A stretch of DNA of 64,000 nucleotides, taken from positions 41,507,682-41,571,681 of the forward strand of contig NC_052619.1 of the NCBI RefSeq assembly GCF_016545825.1, in the 5' to 3' direction. Below, piece after piece: positions 1 through 12,295 of this stretch. The notes beneath the pieces were generated by a model. That model was not told the origin of the DNA. It made no database searches and saw only the letters and a program-made list of their open reading frames with translations. The position numbers and the translations under genes were made by a program. Origin of the DNA: Eucalyptus grandis (taxonomy: Eukaryota > Streptophyta > Magnoliopsida > Myrtales > Myrtaceae). The number at the start of each line of letters is the position of its first letter. The stretch's first letter is position 1.

Positions 1-736
1 ATGCTGATCAGAATCTTGGAAATGGCTAGTGCTTTAATTTCAACTTCCTTGGCTATTGATTTCCCAGGTTGAATGAAGCAGTGATGCATTTGGAGAAAGC
101 ATCAAGGAAATTATAAAATGAAGAGTTCGGTGATGGCATGTGAGTCTACATTCCTAACTGCATCATTCTCTTTATGGAAACCTCCATCTTTGTCCATGCA
201 CAAATCATTTGTTCAAGTACGATGAAATTTGACCGCGGTGTCTGCATAGTATGATATTGGCATGACTTTAGCCCCTCTATTAGGTCTCCTGATGAAAGAG
301 CCTGCAAGTAGCTCATTTTGGGTGTATACGATTCATTTGTGGTTATAAAAAAAAGAGGAAGTGGGTCGGTTGGAACGATGCACGTTCCAAGCAATGATAA
401 TGGTCATCGGCTTGGAATAGGACTGTTCTATTATTGACCTGCCATTGTCTTATGATGGGTGCCCACTTCAGTGAAAATTATGTAAATTAGATTCGTGAAA
501 TTGATATGTGATTCTGTGTAGAACATTCAAATGATACAAAAATACCTTCCCATGATTTGCTTGGTTGAGTTGACCAGTAAGATGGTCTAGGAAGCTGCCT
601 AGCTGCTGGTCTCATGCGATGATTATTCCTCATCGATGGGCTGAAGAATAGCATATTAGGAACTGGGATGTCTGTCTATTTCAGCTTTGTTCAATTGATA
701 CTCATTAAATTTATTTCCATTAACATTCTTTTGCAG
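1..736. other. No supported gene; possible terminal exon at 76-117
   Basis: AT-rich sequence with no long open frame. After a pyrimidine-rich stretch ending in CCCAG near base 75, one frame reads LNEAVMHLEKASRKL and then stops at TAA (about 115-117). That could be the last exon of a gene entering from the left, but 15 residues are too few to identify it. Nothing else is recognisable here. Confidence 0.2.
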
Positions 737-737
737 A

Positions 738-1719
738 ATGTCAGCCATTGATTTCTACTGCTCAGTTGACAAAGTCAAAGGTGTGGATGGGAAGGACCGT
801 GCTGTTGTGACATTTGACGGGAAGTATCTGCCTTACACTGAACAGGTTAGTTGGCGTCAATTCCGTGGCCTAATGATGAGATGATGGAAGTAGTATCTGG
901 GCTTTCATAGCAATTGATGTGATATGATGCTTTCTGCAAGCAATGGAACAGTACAGTACCTTCATTTCACTACTTTATGACAATGCCTATGGAAATATTC
1001 TGTCTTCTGTGGAATCCAAATTCCGCATGTAAGTACTTATTTAGTCTGGCACAAACTGTTGACATACAGCAAAAGGAAATTCAAAAGGTCCTTTTCTTCC
1101 TTCACCTTTGACTAACAAGGATAGAACTAGTGACTGCCCGGCCACCTAACTCCCATTAGTTAGTTACCTTTGCCATGAGCTAGGCTGGTTGGTAAATATT
1201 GTTATCCTTCAAAGAGTTTTTACTGATTGGAATGTTTTCTTAGATGTGTCCCACTTTTGAATTGGATAGGGTTTGCTGCAATATGCACCTTCTCTTATCC
1301 TAAAGGTATCATCTCTTAAAGAAGCAGACATGCTGACGAGTTTGATTCAGACAAAGAACCAGACATGGTTCTCCAACATAAACATGCACATGCTCTTTCG
1401 GAGCAGGTTCAATAACTAAATTATAGGCATTCAAACGAAAAACTGAGGTGGTCCCTGTCTCATTGTAACATGATTCATGAGGTGTCTGCTGATAGGTTTC
1501 TAGATATCTGATGAAGGTAGTGAATGATTCACTACTGGCTTTTAACATCAGCACTTGAGGCACAATAAGTTAAGCAATGGCCATGTTGTGCTGTTTGGCA
1601 TTATCTAAACATGTTTGCTGTTGCATTTATACTGTGATCAGGTCACATGTTGACAATTGTCTTTCTCACAGAAAGTGGAGCATATGGTTTCCAAACTAAA
1701 CTTGCATGAAGAAAAATGA
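738..1719 (+). CDS. Candidate two-exon gene 3' end, unidentified
   Basis: Two stretches join cleanly. The first (ATG at about 739-741) follows a TTTTGCAG acceptor and reads [15 protein letters not shown] onward, ending with YLPYTEQ before a GTTAGT donor at about 846. The second follows a CTCACAG acceptor at 1672 and continues [15 protein letters not shown] to TGA (1717-1719). The phases agree and both splice sites are good, so a roughly 51-residue reading frame results. I do not recognise the family. It may be the C-terminal end of a longer protein whose upstream exons lie to the left, in which case the ATG is internal. Transcript evidence would be needed to call it a real gene. Confidence 0.35.
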
Positions 1720-2660
1720 ATATGTGAGCACCGAATCTGGCTGACGTGAAGCTCTTTAAGGAAAAATGAAGGTTTTCATGTCTGCTTGGTTGGGAATTGC
1801 CCTTTGGCTTTGTTGTTTATGTAATCATATACTCTATCAATGTTGTGCTGTGCATTTAAGCTGCAATAAAAATAAAAACATTTTGATCGGATGACACCCT
1901 TTAGCTGATACATATGGAATCGGGGGATTGATCCTTGAGGCGATTTTTTCGTGGCATTGCTCGGTATCTATTCTTGTTCAGCTAGTCTTTTTATTCTGTT
2001 AGTAATTGCAGGTCAAGTTATCGCAACAGTTTGTTGAACTTACCATGAAAAGAATTGCGGAGGTTTCATGCCTCCAGGAAAAGTTACAATGATAATGCTA
2101 AAACAGCAGTGAACGAATTTACACTTCTTGTGTTGGTAAAATGAAGCTCTCTTAATTGGAGTTTTGACAATCTATAATCCGGTTTGCGTTTTTCTTGTTC
2201 TTCACCTAGAAGTTACAGTTTTTTAATTTTCCACATTGAAAAGGTAGGGTATCGAATTGTTATTCACAGGGAAATGAAATTCATTCTTGCCATTCGATAT
2301 GCGAGGTGCGTGCAATGTCTATACAAAAATACTTATGCATCTGTGATGCCCAGAATGCCATTGCCATAGAAGCTTATGATCTTTGAGTCTTTTTCTTTTA
2401 ACCAAAAAAGAACTTGTCTCGTATATTCTCTCATTTCACAGTATCTGTCAGCCAATACATTTTACCTAACTTATTGTACAAACCCAATCGAGGGAGGACT
2501 GGAAAATTAAGAGCAGAAAGCCTAAGAACACCACCTCATTGAATAAGCTGGAGAGCCAAAGAGTCAACTTATTGCCTTACCCGAGAAGGAGATTTGAAGA
2601 GGAAATGAATGAATTGAAGTTGGATATACTCTGCTAAAAGGAAAAGGGATAACTAAATAA
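1720..2660. other. Intergenic, nothing recognised
   Basis: AT-rich, short frames only. It may hold the 3' UTR of the candidate gene ending at 1719 (AATAAA-like AT tracts near 1864-1876). No repeat boundary or RNA gene is visible. Confidence 0.3.
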
Positions 2661-3030
2661 ATGATCCCTAAAATTTTGATTTAATGTGCAATTTGATTTC
2701 TGAATTTTTAATTTGTTCAGTGTGGTCCATAAACTTGGCCCAATGTGCAATCCTGTCTCTGAACTTTTAATTTATTCAATATAGTTTTTGGATTTATGAT
2801 GCATACTCTATTTTGTCCTTAGACTATACAGAATGACAACATTGAACGTTTTCTAATAGACCAGGATTAAATTAAACATCTACTAAAAGTCCAAAGACTA
2901 TATTGAATAAATAAAAATTTTATGGCAATATTGCACGTTAGACTAAAATTCAAGAATTACATTGAATAAATTAAAACTCAAGGATCACATTACACATTGG
3001 GCCAAAATTGAAAGACTATTCATGCCATTT
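2661..3030. repeat. Foldback-type MITE remnant
   Basis: The left half repeats phrases of the type 'aacttttaatttattcaatatagt', and the right half carries the same phrases as reverse complement (for example around 2885-3015, 'ttgaataaattaaaactcaagg'). The two halves can pair as a long imperfect hairpin with a short centre near 2830-2850. No coding potential is seen. A related copy lies at about 3763-4100. I could not fix a target-site duplication. Confidence 0.5.
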
Positions 3031-3762
3031 TCTCAAAGGAATAAAAATGCCCTTCAATCTTCATATTAGAGGAATGCAAATCGATTCTTTTTTCTGGCTT
3101 ATTTAGATAAGCTACGATCAATTGTCCATAAATATGCTCTTCACTTGCTACTTTGTTAATACTATAAATCAGAAAGTTTCCGAGAACAAGATCCTTTAAA
3201 AAAGATTGAAAGATAGGGTTACGTGCGAGATAACATACATGCCTCATATGTCCATTACTTCCTACCATAACCCATTCATGCTCTCTTCTTATTCTCGAAT
3301 GTAGGACGCTCTCGAGGTAATATTTAATCGCACACGATTTCAAAGAGAGCGGTGACCGGAGCAAGATCTCACGGCGAGGAAAGGGAGGCAACGTCCGAGT
3401 TTTAAAGTTAAAATATATGAGATCATCCGTCCATGTTTTGGTAGTAAATACTAAATTTGTTACATGTGTTTTGTCGATGTTTCTGAACGGTAAGAATTTT
3501 ACTTTTGGTTCTTCTTTTGTTCCGCTTTGTTATCACCAAACAAGTCAGCACATCATTCGTTACAGCTATTAGAATTACACCCGGATATTACCAAAATACA
3601 TCACTCAGATTTCGAATTTTTTATGATGATTTTAAAGAAAGAAAAATGAAATAAAAATAAAGCCTTCTTTGGTTTTTCTTTTTTTTTTGGTAAAGGCCTC
3701 CTTTTGGTTTTTGTCCGTCACATAAATAAGATTTTCTAAGCCTTGCAAAAGAAGAAGAAAAA

Positions 3763-4100
3763 ATGACATAAATAATTCATTAACTTTGACTTAACGTAAT
3801 GCAATTACTGAACTTTGAATTTATTTAATATAATCCATAAACTTTAATATAATATACAATATTGTCATTTGAACTGTTGATTTATTCACTGCGGTCTTAA
3901 TTTAGTCCATAAAATATATATGCCTAATGTTATTTTTTATTGTAAATTAATGGAAAATGATATTAAATATTTTTATATGTAGGTATTATATCAAATATTT
4001 TCTAAAAGTTCAGAAGTCATCACACATTGAGTTAAGCTTCAAGGATAACTTTACATATTAAGCCAAATTTTAGAAACCGTTTGTATAATTAGGCCAAAAA
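3763..4100. repeat. Second foldback-type MITE remnant, same family
   Basis: The same phrase vocabulary as the element about 1 kb upstream appears here: left-arm phrases such as 'actgaactttgaatttatt' near 3805 and reverse-complement phrases near 4000-4050 ('cacattgagttaagcttcaagg'). The centre is AT-rich. It sits just upstream of the first MORF2-like pseudogene. No TSD could be fixed. Confidence 0.45.
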
Positions 4101-4201
4101 ATAGATAATGAAATATTTTATCTTCTTCTCTTTTTCTAAAAAAAAAAGGATAATGTTTTTTTGTCCACCTCATTTTTATCCATCGCCGTTTCGGTCCCAC
4201 C

Positions 4202-6924
4202 ATGGCACAAACCCAGGCGCGTGGCCCATCTCCTCCGTCGCCACGCGCCACGCGCCACGCGCCACCGCACCCTCTCCATCCAACTCGGCCTCTTCTCCAC
4301 CGAAACCTCCTCTCTCCATCGCCTCCACCGCCCGCCCTCTCCTCTTCCGCCGCTTCTCTCCGTCGCGCCTCTCTCCATCGCGCCCGCGCCTACCTCCGCC
4401 GGCCTCAAAAGGAACGTGGGTCGCTTCGGTCCGGCGCTGTGCGTGCCCGTCCCGTACCTCCACTCGCTCGCCGGCGAACTCCGGCTCGACCTCCCGCGAG
4501 CGATTTCCTCCGGCGGCGGCGCCACTGTTCCCGGGCCGCGATCACCGGCATTGGCTCGTCGTCATGATTAAGCCTGGTGGCGATGGAGCTACGAAGCAGC
4601 GGATGATCGACTGTCACGTTGAAACCTGGCCAGAGTTGCTGGCAGGCTATATGGTCCGTGTTGTTTCCTAGTTCTTATGATGCCGTATTGAATGGATCTT
4701 CAATTTTGGTTCCTGAGGTGGCTAGGCTTTGTTAAAAGCATCAGGAGGAGTTGCTGAATTCTCTGTATGGCGGATGATTGCTAATTGCTATGAATGTGTG
4801 TTTTTTTTTTTTTTTCCTGTGGGTACTTCTGTCTGTGCTAATCTTATGCAAATGAATATTTTTGAAGCTTACGGCAGTTGTAAGCTTTTTTCCCTCGGTG
4901 GTTTTCTGTGATGATGGCAAAATGCTCGACAATTTTCCCTGTTTGGTTTTTGTTTGGAAGATTTTCTTGACTGTCCACGCTGCTTTGTTTGAAAATGGCT
5001 ACAGCGAAGAGGAAGCAGATAAGAAGATCTACTATGTCTGCTTTGAGAGATGCTTTGTTTTTGGGTGTGAGATCGAGCAGGAGATGGTCCAACAAGCTCG
5101 GAGGTTGCTTCACTTGTTGTTCCCTTCCATTTCTCTCTTAATGTCTTTTCTAACTTGGGCTACTTATTGTTTATCTCCTGAAAGCTATGAATAATTTCTG
5201 CCAACAGGGTTGCCTTGGATGTTGTTTGTGATTCCGGAGTCATATGTCAATCCTGAATACAAGGATTGTGGAGGTAAGGGTCATAGCTTTTAGCGTTTGT
5301 TCTGCTTTTATGCATGAGTCGAAAGTTCACTCATATAGGCACCTTACAGGCTATCTTACGTCACCTTTTACTTGCAATTGCAATGCAAACTCAAAACTTT
5401 GTTCAGCTCATGATACTAGCTTGTGCATTAATAGGTTTCAGTAATTTTGGCAGGTACCTGTTTATCTTTTATGAATGACTTGAGGTGTACAGCATAACAT
5501 CCCACTTTAAGGAATGCTCTGTGGACTCTTTTTAATTATCAAGAACTTGATAGCATGTCTTATTTTTCCAAACACAAGCATGGATAATGTTATCCCTATT
5601 ATTATGTTTTTGCTAAACAAATAATGTTATTGTATTTCTATTAAAATGGAGAGAGGTTTAGGCCCACAAACATCTCAGCATACGTATTAGTCCACCTTGG
5701 CTAAGCTAAAAATTTAATGGCAATATTTAGCTTTGTATTCGATTAAATGTCTCTCTCAAGTGCTCTATGCTTTATCTTTCCACTGGAGCTTTAGATTGGT
5801 GAAGGTGAAACTTATATGCTTCAACCGTTCTTAGGTCTAGGTTAATCACTACATTTGTTGACTCTTTGGCTAATCTAGCGATTCTGTGAGAAGTCTCATT
5901 CTGAATGGGTATGAAATTTTTGCGATTCATACACTATGTTATCTGATGGTCATTTTTGAGATGCAATTTAGCAGTAGTTTTGGGGCAGAAATATCTCTGG
6001 TTTACATAATTAGTATTGAAGTTCATGTCTCATCTTAAGCAAAACTTTAGCTTAAATCCAGAGGCCTTAGATTTGCTTTTTAACCGTAAATTAGGTTGTA
6101 TAAAGCGGGTGCTTACAGATTGGCTGAGACTATGGGTGTAAATATTGGTAGTAAAGCAGCTCAGCTACATTATATATACAGAGACAGGTGTGTACACTCG
6201 CACAAACATTGCGACATGCTTCCTTTGAATGATTTTGTCATTTGCATGCGTGCTCATCACTTGTTTATGTGAATATAAAGGAGTTGAAGTCATATACACT
6301 GAAGAAATTTGGACAATTGATGGATGGTCGCTAGTGTGCGAATTTCCGCAGCTGTGCAGTCCATCTTGGCAAAGCTAATAGTCTCAAATGGGCCATGTCT
6401 AGCTTTGAACGCTAATGGACTCACGTTAAAATTCGTTCATTACCTGTTCTGCACTTCATTGTGAATGGAGCTGCAGAATCATTGGAATGAAACATCCAGA
6501 ACTACATTGTGGGTTCTTTTGTTTGAGTGTCTTGAGCTTCCCGTGTAATCAGAAAATTTTATTTATCTTCATCGTGGTTTGTCTAAAGCAAATTCTATAG
6601 AGCTTTTTTTCATGCTTCTAGAATTTTATTTTATTTTATTTATTTACTTGTACAGATTTATTTGTGAAGTGGCTGAATTTATAGATGGAATAAACATGAT
6701 ACGTGTGTGCATTGCCAAGGAAAAAATGGAGAGAGCGATTTCCTTTTTTGCTCGTTTATTTCCTGTTCATCTTTTTGTACACTGATGGCTTACTTGATTT
6801 GCTGCAACAATGACGTTACATTTTACAAGATTTGCGTTATGTTGCAGGTGAGTTGTTTGTGAATGGGAAGATTGTTCAAAGATCACCGGAGAGACAAAGA
6901 GACTTGAGCCACAACCTCAGGTAG
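4202..6924 (+). pseudogene. MORF2-like RNA-editing factor pseudogene, copy A
   Basis: Plant MORF/RIP proteins bind PPR editing factors in plastids or mitochondria during C-to-U RNA editing. This copy keeps the four-exon layout. Exon 1 (ATG 4202, GC-rich transit-peptide-like region) contains APLFPG, HWLVVM, KPGG and ATKQRMID (about 4520-4620). Exon 2 (5005-5103) reads SEEEADKKIYYV and FGCEIEQE. Exon 3 (5208-5273) reads LPWMLFVIPESYVNPEYKD. Exon 4 (6848-6924) reads GELFVNGKIVQRSPERQR. Family-level similarity is closest to plastid MORF2/MORF9. Breaks: the ATG at 4202 is out of frame with the conserved domain, exon 1 has no normal donor after GCTGGCAG, the exon 2/3 phases disagree by one base, and a lost base in exon 4 gives an early TAG where a QPQ-rich tail should follow. 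Introns are retained, so this is a DNA-level duplicate, not a retrocopy. Confidence 0.8.
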
Positions 6925-8462
6925 TCATAGACAGAGACTAGCCAAAATCTGATGAAGAGCACGTGACACTCATTGGTTGGAGAAAATGGATGGAGGTACT
7001 AAGTAATGAACAAACCTGTGTAGCCAGTTCTCAGGAGTAAAAAGGAAGGTTCTATGGGTTATTGGAGAATGCAATTCCTTGTCCAAGTTATTGCAGTGCT
7101 CGAGTTCCTTGCCATTCAGTTTGTAAATTTGCACCAGGCCTGATCTTTCCAGGATCCTTTCTTGTGTGGTTGAAAAAAGATGTACATATGGCATGTGGTT
7201 TCGGTGGTGCTTACTCATTGAGCCAGACTCAGGGAAGGTATGGCATAGGATTGGCACTGGATGGTCTGATTACATGTTTCACTTCAATGCATTTCAACCC
7301 CAGATGAAGGTTGGTCTTATGTGGAAGCCATCCTATTCGAGGTTTGAGATGGAAATCATTTTGCCGGGAAGATCACGAGATGCCGTTGAGCAGCCTCGAA
7401 TTGGGATGCCTAATTCGATGTGATTCCACAAATCTATCCAATCAACGTTAAAAGGATGAGAAATTGGCATGCCTCATTCGATGTGATTCCACAAGAACAA
7501 TTCGTTGCATTTGGATCGAAAGTTATGGAGTGAACGGAAAATCTGCCTTGTTCGTTTCTTCTCTCATCTTATAAACGATTTTATTGATAACTGAAACTGA
7601 GGATGTTGAATCTCTGGTTCGAAATTCAGAAAAATTGCGCGGCTGAATAGCTGGAAAAAGCCCGGCCTGTTTACGGAAAGTGGAAATGGAAGCGGAGCAG
7701 TTTGGTGAATGGATATTCTCGAGATAGAACAAGAAAAGTTGAATCTGACACCAACTTATAAGACCTTGGAACAATTAGAAAATTACAAAAACGAAACTAT
7801 TCATTTTTGAACAGCAAAGAGCGATTAATCAAGTCCGACAACAGGTTTTCCAAATGTTCTTACAAGGAGCTCTAGAACTCTGAATAGTTGTTTGAACAAC
7901 GAGTTACATTTACGTACTTATCGCTAATATTGACATGTTTGGGGCGATGAAAGAAATAGTCTTTGTATATTTTCCTTTAATTATAGACACCTGATAAAAA
8001 AAAATGATATAAATATTATCACATGCTCTTCTGATTTCAAAATTTTGTTTATAGTGAGAATTTATCTAAGAAACATGTCAGCCTATGCATCTCTAACAAT
8101 AATAAATAAATAAAAAAGGAGAGAAAGAGAGAGAGATCCGTTCACAAGAATGGAGCATAAGCATTCTCCAAATTATCAAATTACGTCAATTATTATTATT
8201 ATTATTAGAATGCGTAAAATTTTAATTTTGAGTTGAGTTTCGAAGTACTTTGCTCTTCCTAAAAGATTCCTGTAACTTCATTTCATCCTTTCTCCTAATG
8301 TTTCGTCTGAAGATATTTTTCGAATAAATATTTCGCGATAAAACGAAAAAATAAATAAATAAACGCAGCGATAAATCTTACCTCCTTCCTCTATCCCCTC
8401 GTAAAACCCTCACTTCGCTCTCGCAGTCGCTCTCGATCCCACTCTCTCTCCCTCCGCCCGCC
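6925..8462. other. Intergenic between MORF2-like copies
   Basis: No supported gene. It holds the 3' flank of copy A, two near-identical phrases at about 7420-7490 ('gatgtgattccaca' twice), an ATT trinucleotide run near 8191-8207, and AT-rich sequence up to the GC-rich first exon of copy B. Confidence 0.3.
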
Positions 8463-11400
8463 ATGGCCCAAACCTAGCACGCGCCGCCGCGGGCGCCTCG
8501 TGTTCTCCCTCGTCACCAGACGCCTCCACTCGACCACGACCTCCGTCACCTCCCCTCCCGCGCTCCCGTCCCTCCTCTTCCGCCGCCGCGCTCCTCGGCC
8601 CTCTCTCCCACGCCGCCGGCTCGACTCCCTTCGGCGCCGCCGGGCTCGGTTCGCGCCCATACGGTGCCGCGTGAACCGGTCCGGGGCTCCGCGTACTCCC
8701 GCTGAACTCCGGCTCGAACTTCAGCGACCGGCCGCCCACGGAAATGGCGCCGCTGTTCCCGGGGTGCGACTACCAGCACTGGCTCATCGTCATGGATAAG
8801 CCTGGGGGTGAGAACGCCACGAAGCAGCAGATGATCGGATTGCTACATCGAAACCCTAGCCAAGAGATTGTCGGCAGGTAGGGGGTCTTTCTTGATTTTG
8901 TTTTCGTCGTGGTTTGGAAGATGCGAGAAAGGATAAGTTGCATTGGCGTAAGATGCCTACCTTTGGATATGTTCATGGAAAATGTTTCCGTAACACTCCT
9001 GGCATGATGAATTACGTAGGAACCCCTGTAGAAAACGCAAGAAGTGAGGAGCTTTGGCATACTTTTACTAGAGTTCTGATTGTTAATAGAAATGTTGGTG
9101 CAGTTAATGATGTTGGTTCTGTTAGGAACTGTATTAGTCACTAAGTCGAGGAGTCTGAATTGTTTCTTTTGCCTCGTGTAGTGGTTACTCCACAAGCTGA
9201 TCGGAAGTCCTTCTTTGTAGTTTTTGGGCTATGCCTTTTGGATTGATAATCCCCGTGTTTGATTGTGTTTGAATTTTGAAAGTTAAGTAATCTTGATGAA
9301 CGATTTCGCCTCAGAAGTGCCAATGATTTAGACGATAATGTTGGGGCTTTTGATTAATTTTAGTGTCGCTTTGTGTTTGCTAATGTCCATCAGTGAGGAG
9401 GAAGCAAGAATAAGATATACAACGTCTCCTGTGAGAGATATTTTGGGTTTGGCTGTGAGATTGATGAGGAGACATCAAACAAGCTTGAAGGTTAGTTGTC
9501 TTTCTCTCTTTATCTGGTTTCATTAAGCTGGTTTGTTCCTCAGCTTAATTTGTATTTTTGAACAGGTTTGCCTGGGGTATTGTTTGTGCTTCCCGACTCC
9601 TATGTTGATCCTGAGTACAAGGACTATGGGGGTAAGGCTGCTGCCTTTAAGATGAATCATGATCTATCCTCTTTTTATTAATGTGGCATGTAGTTTGGTA
9701 ATGACGTATTGACGGTTAAAATGTGGATGTTTTATTTTGGTTGGATCTTGGATATATTTCAGGGTGAATAATGGTTTGATATTTTCTCTTTAGTTTCTGA
9801 AAGCCTGGCTCACCTATTAAATTGGATGTGATTGCTGAACTTGTTTCGACTAGTCAAGAGTTTTGGTTTATTGCACATTGCATGTTGTCATGCCCGAGAG
9901 ACATTGACGTGAATGTTTGATGAAAGATTAGATGTGGAGAGCATAGCAAAACGCATTCATGCATGTAGAGCATAAATTAGAGAATTTCGTAGGATATCCT
10001 GATCAGACAAAGTTATGGCTTTTTCAATGTGCTATAGCTTTTAGTGGAGGCATGGATTACTCGCCATTTTGCATTTAATAAACTGAAATGAGAAATTGCT
10101 CACTTCTAAAAGTTGGTTTCTCTCCACCCTTTATGTTTGAGTATAAAAAGATTTGTAAGTTTGTTCAATCAGTTATAACCTTTGCGTTTGTAGCTAACAA
10201 TGACAAGTGCAAGGCTGTGTTTCTGCTGGGACTCTATTAATTCTTAATAGTGGAATCACTCAAGTGGAGTCTACATAGGATGGTTTTAGTGAATGACAGG
10301 TTATGCATATGCTCCGTTGCCCTAAAAGAATGAGTGTCTTGTGGGTGATGAATAACTAAAATTTGTCTGTTAAGAACATCTATGCGCATGATAGTCCATC
10401 TTGGCAAAGCTGAAGAGTCTGTTGACAATGTTCAGCTTTGGAATGCTAATGGACTAATATCAAACACTTTAACTATTCTCAGCTTTCTAATTCCATGTAG
10501 CTGCAGTTCAGTGGAGATGAAACAGAAACACTTCATCATTACACCAACTTGTGTTTTTATCATGAGTCTGATTAGGTATCTTATTGCATGGGTGAATGTT
10601 GTTAGAATAACTAAAATGTGTCAATTAAAGAACATCTGTCTGAGTGAGAGTCCATCTTGGCAAAGTTTAGGAGTCTGTTGACAATGTTTAGCTTTTTGAA
10701 TGCTAATTGACTTATATCAAATGTCTCTTTAACTATCGTCAGCTATCGAAATTTCATGGATCTGCAGATGAGTGATGAAGAGAAACACTTCATCATTACA
10801 GTGTATTTTGGAGTTTGTCATGTGGTTGATTATGAATCTTACAGTGACTAGTGTATCACTAATTCTAGGGTGCTTTAATGAGTATGCTTATCTTGCTGGC
10901 TGCAAACTGATTGACATGCTGAGACATGGACCTTAGTATCTGTAAATAGTATAACTGATTTATACGCTGTTGAGAATGCTTTCACATGGTGCATCGCAAG
11001 TCTCAGATGATAATATTGACTTCTTTGATGGGGTTGAGTATGTCCTTTTCTGGTCAGGGGGTGATTGGATGCCATTGGGAAATGTGAAAGAGTCTACTTC
11101 TATGAATTTTGCAGGGTAGAGAAACCGACTTTATTTCTCGTAGATGATACTGAAAAATGAATTTTACATGGATAAGGAGGCCTCTGTGCATGAGATTCTG
11201 AAAAGTTGTTTCCTTATTACTACGGATGTTTACGAACTTGTTTGATGTTGTTGTTGAAGTGACTGCAGTACCACTTGCATGGGAAATTCTTTGGCCTTGT
11301 TTTGGCAATGCTTTAAGATACTGTTTAGAGCTCTCCATTTTGAAAATATTTAATATTATGGACTTGTTTGGCAAACTATACGAATTAACTGTTTTTTACA

Positions 11401-12295
11401 ATGTTCTTGTCTTTGCTTCAAAATGATTTTTGGTTGTTTTGCTTTTGTTCAAAGAGACAAATGCAAAAAGATGAATGTGAAACCATCATCTGACATATAT
11501 TCTATAAATGTTTCTTCTCCACTTAAAAACGCTAAAACGGTTCTTGTTTTTGGTTCTGAAAAATCATTTGCTAAAGAAATTTCAAGTCCACCTTTTTGGG
11601 TAAAGCACTATCTTCTTGGTTTGTCATGGGCTTGTTGAGAAAGCAGATCAAAGTAAAAGCATTTGGTTTAGAAAACCTTTTGTGGAGTCTCAGCAAAAAT
11701 GCGGTGAAGGGTAGATTGTGGTAGATGCTTGGCCAATTGATTATACTCTGTAGTGCAGATGATAAAAATGGTCACTTTACCCCTTTCACTTAATTTCCAT
11801 GTATAGAATGGTCCCTTTTTTTTAATAGTGCCACTTGGGCATCCTTTGGACTAGATGCCCCTGGACTTGCTTTGTAACTGGGGTAAGTTTTGCAATGCTC
11901 CATGTATGATGAGTTGTGAAAACATTGAAATGGGAATATTAAAAGGCTTTATGAGCATGTTTATTGTAATCCTAAGGCATGTTACTAATCCGGGGCTATT
12001 AAGATGTGGCAAGCGTTTCAGTGTGCCATCTCTAAATATGGAGCACATATTTCATAAATCAATTCAACTTTTGTCTGAACTTTACTGGTGAATTGGTTTC
12101 TAGCTGATCTTGATGTCATAGAAGGGTATTAACTTATACTTTGGCCTTGCTATATGTTGTAGCTGAGTTGTTTGTGAATGGAGAGATTGTTCAAAGATCA
12201 CCTGAGGCAGAGGAGAGTGGAGCCGCAACCTCAGAGAGCTAAGGACAGCAAGATACAATGACAGAACCAGATATGTTCGCCGCAGAGAAAACTAG
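8463..12295 (+). pseudogene. MORF2-like RNA-editing factor pseudogene, copy B
   Basis: Same four-exon structure as copy A, with better conservation. Exon 1 (8463-8877, donor GTAGGG) reads GSNFSDRPPTE followed by MAPLFPGCDYQHWLIVMDKP (ATG 8744) and GGENATKQQMI. Exon 2 (9394-9490) encodes KIYNVSCERYFGFGCEIDEE in a shifted frame. Exon 3 (9566-9631) reads [20 protein letters not shown]. Exon 4 (12163-12295) reads AELFVNGEIVQRSPE, then after indels QRRVEPQPQRA and RYNDRTRYVRRREN, stop 12293-12295. Breaks: the ATG at 8463 meets TAG four codons later and is out of frame with ATG 8744; there is an extra G near 8847, two extra bases near 8870, a lost base in exon 2 near 9412, and indels in exon 4 near 12212 and 12249. 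MORF2-type proteins act in plastid RNA editing. The conserved C-terminus strongly supports the assignment, and loss of function is clear as written. Confidence 0.85.
10382..10805. repeat. Tandem duplication inside intron 3 of MORF2-like copy B
   Basis: A phrase beginning 'agtccatcttggcaaag' occurs at about 10392 and again at about 10649, each followed by matching text down to 'aaacacttcatcattaca'. The period is about 256 bases. A single diverged version lies at about 6356-6480 in intron 3 of copy A, so the doubling arose after the two copies separated or was lost from A. Confidence 0.6.

Noticed and set aside
4136..4617. Several overlapping open frames on both strands in the GC-rich tract
   Set aside because: High GC removes stop codons by chance. 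Only the frame with APLFPG and ATKQRMID carries family motifs; the others are shadows of MORF2-like exon 1.
8391..8799. Arginine-rich minus-strand frames opposite MORF2-like copy B exon 1
   Set aside because: Compositional shadows of a GC-rich exon; no domain, no promoter context.
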